Source: HGM04593 sp964470845 (GTDB lineage Bacteria > Bacteroidota > Bacteroidia > Bacteroidales > Bacteroidaceae). From it: 64,000 nt of DNA. A program made the position numbers and the translations under genes. A model generated the notes under the pieces. It saw nothing but the letters and a program-made list of their open reading frames with translations. It made no database searches and was not told where the DNA came from. This document shows positions 60,683 to 64,000 of the stretch, one piece after another. Positions within the stretch are counted from its first letter, which is position 1; every line of letters begins with the position of its first letter. The stretch covers positions 1 through 64,000 of the forward strand of contig CAYYEL010000004.1 of assembly GCA_964470845.1 (NCBI GenBank), written 5' to 3'.

Positions 60683-61461
60683 ATGAATTATTTTACAGAA
60701 CAAAGCATAAACTTGCCAATCAGCGCAATTACTTAGATCAATTATTTTCAGTATATCCATTAAGCCCGGATAGCATCCGAGAAATAGATATGACCATATG
60801 GAACAGAATCGAGACAAATTTCAACAATTCAAATAATATCGAACTATTTAAAGCGCTTTTGGATTTAAAGCTTTTTCCTATAAAAGACGGATATGTGCCA
60901 TATTTCAGAAGAGACAGAAGTGCTATTGAAAGGAATCCGAACACAGTAAACAGAATTTGTGGACGAGTTAGAGAATTAGGATTAGACGGCATATACGAAA
61001 AGTGCACTCAACCCAAAGAGACAAATAGACAAATGGGACCATTATTCAGGCGTTGGATAGAATCGGGAACATTAGGTTTATTTCCATTACAAGAAAATGA
61101 ATTTATTGCGAATAACAATAATGCGATATTAGCCGGAAGCGATGCATCACTAATGAATTTTGCCCAAGAACATTTGGGGTACACTCGTAATAAAGGTATT
61201 GACTTTATAGCAAGATTCAATAACACGTATGTTATAGGGGAGGCTAAATTTATTTCAGATGAAGGTGGACACCAAAATGATCAATTTCTTGATGCAATGA
61301 CCACGCTTGAGGAGCCAACTGCTCCACACGTAAGAAATATTGCAATCCTCGATGGTGTGCTATATATAAAGAGCAAAAAGAAAATGTACACAGAAATAAC
61401 AAGCAAAAATGTACCTGTTATGAGTGCCCTTCTTTTAAGGGACTATTTATATAGTTTATAA
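60683..61461 (+). pseudogene. Type II restriction endonuclease with an N-terminal frameshift
   Basis: From an ATG at 60790 the frame gives 223 aa with a PD-(D/E)xK core: GIDFIAR (D138) and VIGEAK (E151, K153). The same frame stays open and protein-like for about 36 codons upstream (LANQRNYLDQLFSVYPLSPDS) but has no start. A different frame supplies ATG 60683 with MNYFTEQSIN. One missing A in ATAAACTT (about 60707-60714) would join them as MNYFTEQSIKLANQRNYLDQ, giving 259 aa. As sequenced, only a shortened protein could be made. The methyltransferase gene overlaps its stop codon by one base. Confidence 0.75.
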
Positions 61462-62489
61462 TGGAAAATAATTTACTGATTAAGGCAGACAACATAGAAG
61501 CATTGCAGTGGCTTCTTAACAATGGCTACAAGGGTAAAATTGATTTAGTATATATTGACCCACCTTTTGCCACAGGTGGTACATTTGCTATTGATAATAA
61601 TGGTAGAGTTGCCACTATAAGTAAATCGACAGATTCTGTAATCGCATATTCCGATAATATTAAAGGAGAAGAATTCATTGTCTTTTTAAAGAAGAGAATT
61701 GAATTGATATATGAATTACTCTCAGAAAAAGGCTCATTTTATATCCATATAGATTACAAAATTGGGCACTACGTAAAAGTAATGTTAGATACAATTTTTG
61801 GATTTGATAATTTTAGAAATGACATTACTAGAATAAAATGCAATCCTAAGAACTTTGAAAGAACGGGATATGGTAATATTAAAGACTTGATTTTATTTTA
61901 CACAAAAGGTGGAAGTCCTATTTGGAATCATCCAAAAGTAAAATGTGATCCCAAGGACGTTGCAACTTTATACAATAAGATTGATAAAAAAGGAAGAAGA
62001 TATACAACCGTCCCCATACATGCACCCGGTGAAACTAAAGGAGACACAAATAATACATTCAGGGGAATTCATCCCCCAAAAGGGAGACATTGGCGCTGTT
62101 CGGTTGAAGAATTAGAAAGATTGGACGCAGCCGGCCTAATTGAATGGTCGAAGAACGGCAATCCAAGAAAAATAAATTATGCCGACGAACATATGAGTAA
62201 GAAGGCACAAGATATTTGGGAATTTAAAGACCCGACAAGACCCGTCTATCCAACCGAGAAAAATTTAGATATGCTTAAATTTATTATTGAGGCATCATCT
62301 GATAAAGAATCTATTGTAATGGACTGTTTCTGTGGCTCGGGCACTACACTATTGGCCGCTGAAATGTGTGGTAGAAAATGGATAGGAATAGATCAATCTG
62401 ACATTGCTATTAAAACAACGGAAAAAAAGATTAACCCAACCTCGCTTTTTAATGAAAAGAAATATATTTTTATAGATTTATCATCATAA
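61461..62489 (+). CDS. Type II DNA methyltransferase (beta class)
   Basis: A 342-aa SAM-dependent methyltransferase. Motif IV comes first, YIDPPF at 31-36; motif I is late, DCFCGSGTT near 287-295 followed by GIDQSDIA. This order (IV before I) defines the beta class, which methylates adenine N6 or cytosine N4. The central region would be target recognition (GETKGDTNNTFRGIHPPKGRHWR). It is coupled to the nuclease gene by a TAATG overlap and should protect the host. AT-rich like the rest of the island. Confidence 0.9.
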   Translation: MENNLLIKADNIEALQWLLNNGYKGKIDLVYIDPPFATGGTFAIDNNGRVATISKSTDSVIAYSDNIKGEEFIVFLKKRIELIYELLSEKGSFYIHIDYKIGHYVKVMLDTIFGFDNFRNDITRIKCNPKNFERTGYGNIKDLILFYTKGGSPIWNHPKVKCDPKDVATLYNKIDKKGRRYTTVPIHAPGETKGDTNNTFRGIHPPKGRHWRCSVEELERLDAAGLIEWSKNGNPRKINYADEHMSKKAQDIWEFKDPTRPVYPTEKNLDMLKFIIEASSDKESIVMDCFCGSGTTLLAAEMCGRKWIGIDQSDIAIKTTEKKINPTSLFNEKKYIFIDLSS

Positions 62490-62559
62490 TATTTTTACAA
62501 ACTAAAAATACAAATAAGTAAAAAAATCTATTTTGTATTTACTAAAAACTATCGACCCA

Positions 62560-63312
62560 ATGAGCAGCCCCAATATAATGCAATTTATGACATTCCCAAT
62601 GAATGTCATCTTTGCTACTGCGTGGCTGTCGGTACTTTTTTTTCTCTATCGCTATAAAAGAAATTATAAGTTTGTGCAGTTTATGCTCTCGATGCGGGCA
62701 ACCATAATCTCAATTGTTGCTATTATCATTGGAGCAATTGGCGTTGCCTTTATTCCGAATTTCAGTGCTTCGATTGCTTTTATTGCAATTCTGCTGTTTG
62801 TTCAGAGCCATCTTGCACTTGTGATTATTCGTGGTTACAGAGGCGAGGCAGGCCCGCGCTGGAGTTTCATTTTTAATCACGTCGGATTGTGGCTGGCACT
62901 GTTTGCAGGCTTTTGGGGTGCTCCCGACACTCGGAGCTACAGCGTGCAGGCATTCAAAGATGCGCCCACGCGCGAGGCATTCGACAAGAGAGGCAGCACT
63001 TTTTATCTCGATTACAGTATAAGGTTACTCAGTTTCGACGTTGACTATTTTGCCAACGGCACTCCTGCACATTACAAAGCAGTAGTAACATTGGGAAGCG
63101 ACACAGCCACACTACGTGTGAACCACCCCTACCCCCTTAATGCTTTTGAAGATATTTATCTCACAGACTATGACACCAACCGTGGGAGCGACACACAATA
63201 TTGCACAATACAAATTGTCCGCGAGCCGTGGAAAGCAGTACTCTTTATAGGTATTCTGCTTATGATAATTGGTGCGGCAATGTTATTTATTAAAGGAGCA
63301 AAAATAGAATGA
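62560..63312 (+). CDS. ResB-like cytochrome c maturation protein, possibly N-terminally shortened
   Basis: A 250-aa membrane protein from ATG 62560 (a TTG nine codons upstream is possible). Helices lie at about 8-27, 38-60, 66-85 and 96-110, and a final helix (about 225-245) follows a periplasmic domain of about 110 residues (FYLDYSIRLLSFDVDYFANGTPAHYKA). This resembles ResB-like proteins encoded beside ccsA in Bacteroidota. Relatives as I know them begin with one more transmembrane helix. That helix is absent and the R-M island ends 70 bp upstream, so the 5' end may have been lost at insertion. The ATGA overlap with ccsA shows they are co-translated. Confidence 0.7.
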   Translation: MSSPNIMQFMTFPMNVIFATAWLSVLFFLYRYKRNYKFVQFMLSMRATIISIVAIIIGAIGVAFIPNFSASIAFIAILLFVQSHLALVIIRGYRGEAGPRWSFIFNHVGLWLALFAGFWGAPDTRSYSVQAFKDAPTREAFDKRGSTFYLDYSIRLLSFDVDYFANGTPAHYKAVVTLGSDTATLRVNHPYPLNAFEDIYLTDYDTNRGSDTQYCTIQIVREPWKAVLFIGILLMIIGAAMLFIKGAKIE

Positions 63313-64000
63313 CAATGATTAGCTGGAACAGTTTTTTAATATTTGCTCTACCATCGGCACTGATGTCAGCCACCGCAGCAGCATTTGCTTGGCGCTCAAG
63401 AAAAAGAAGCACAATTGCCATCATTCTCAATGCGCTTGCCATATTGACACTTGCAGCGTTCATTGTCGGAATGTGGCACTCGCTTCAACGACCGCCTCTG
63501 CGCACTATGGGCGAGACACGCCTGTGGTACTCACTGTTTATGCTTGCAGCAGGACTGTTTACATACATCCGATGGAAATTCCGCTGGATACTATCCTTCT
63601 CGTCTCTTATGGCAATAGTGTTTATCACAATAAATTGGTTGCGTCCCGAAATTCACGACCGCTCACTGATGCCCGCCCTTCAGAGCGTGTGGTTCGTCCC
63701 ACACGTAACAGTTTATATGTTCTCTTATGCACTATTAGGTGTGTCATTCATAATGGCTGTATATGGAATTATCGCAAAGAAACAAACCGATTTTGCAGCC
63801 ATCGACAGCGTGGTCTATGCTGGAGTGTCATTCTTCACAATAGGAATGCTCACAGGCTCAATATGGGCAAAGGAGGCGTGGGGACACTATTGGAGCTGGG
63901 ATCCAAAAGAGACGTGGGCGCTCATCACGTGGATGCTCTACATCCTTTATATACATATAAGATTAACAACCAAGCATAAGGCAAAATTTCTATATACAAT
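63309..64000 (+). CDS. ccsA: Cytochrome c biogenesis protein CcsA (partial)
   Basis: At least 230 aa are in the window; the gene runs off the right edge. It is a polytopic inner-membrane protein of the heme-handling family. The heme-binding WWD-type motif is visible as WGHYWSWDPKETWALITW near 204-221, and periplasmic His residues flank it (WFVPHVTVYMF). With ResB it attaches heme to apocytochrome c (system II). The start ATG overlaps the ResB-like stop. Confidence 0.92.
   Translation, partial: MTMISWNSFLIFALPSALMSATAAAFAWRSRKRSTIAIILNALAILTLAAFIVGMWHSLQRPPLRTMGETRLWYSLFMLAAGLFTYIRWKFRWILSFSSLMAIVFITINWLRPEIHDRSLMPALQSVWFVPHVTVYMFSYALLGVSFIMAVYGIIAKKQTDFAAIDSVVYAGVSFFTIGMLTGSIWAKEAWGHYWSWDPKETWALITWMLYILYIHIRLTTKHKAKFLYT

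Overview
The window is a chromosomal segment of a Bacteroidota bacterium, almost certainly order Bacteroidales. The evidence is the TAnnTTTG-type -7 promoter boxes with weak Shine-Dalgarno signals, DUF4252/DUF4369/DUF5715-type families, ECF sigma / anti-sigma / TonB-barrel operons, a PorT-like barrel, Bacteroidales gene neighbours (pyrB-pyrI-flavin reductase, phoH-purC-aroE, M16 peptidase-kdsB) and a group-B-like [FeFe]-hydrogenase. This is a gut-type anaerobe; genus is not decidable from the sequence alone.

Layout. 1-4.9 kb: truncated tRNA-His, a secreted GH20 hexosaminidase, and a ferredoxin-domain protein followed by aguA-aguB (agmatine to putrescine). 4.9-5.6 kb: decayed coding remnants. 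5.6-9.6 kb: a DPSL/ferritin-like protein, a ThiE-like barrel, prs, a DUF4369 lipoprotein, panB. 9.8-14.1 kb: an ECF sigma operon with DUF4252-type secreted proteins; a structured repeat sits between the sigma gene and the putative anti-sigma gene. 14.4-16.9 kb: AT-rich restriction-modification pair no. 1. 16.9-27.1 kb: minus-strand cell-surface and metabolism genes (DUF6057-like, glgB, YhcH-like, MORN protein, catalytically dead M16 homologue, kdsB, PBP1A). 27.6-31.7 kb: pyrB-pyrI, flavin reductase, outer-membrane barrel, glyA. 32-36.2 kb: ECF sigma, anti-sigma-like protein and a TonB-dependent-type receptor. 36.3-41.6 kb: three tandem paralogous AMP-forming ligases. 42.1-45 kb: an OadA/PycB-like carboxyltransferase without a biotin lysine, and a DUF5715 M15-like protein. 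45.1-50.6 kb: hydF-hydG-hydE divergent from the [FeFe]-hydrogenase they mature. 50.8-55.4 kb: phoH, purC, aroE and a frameshifted LTA-synthase-like sulfatase. 55.4-57.1 kb: a TPR membrane regulator.

57.3-62.5 kb is an accessory island. It holds a complete 3.1-kb IS1595-family element (IRs at both ends, 8-bp target duplication) carrying passenger genes and a leader RNA with two mutually exclusive pairings. It is followed by restriction-modification pair no. 2, whose nuclease has an apparent N-terminal frameshift. The window ends with a ResB-like / CcsA cytochrome c maturation pair.

The strongest non-gene signals are: (i) a family of about 80-bp intergenic elements, each with two hairpins whose stems change by compensatory substitutions between copies (five full copies and one partial in three loci, plus two related copies in the sigma operon), several ending in a minus-strand -7 promoter box; and (ii) the duplicated ribosome-entry sequence and its shared antisense in the IS1595 element, which looks like a translational switch.
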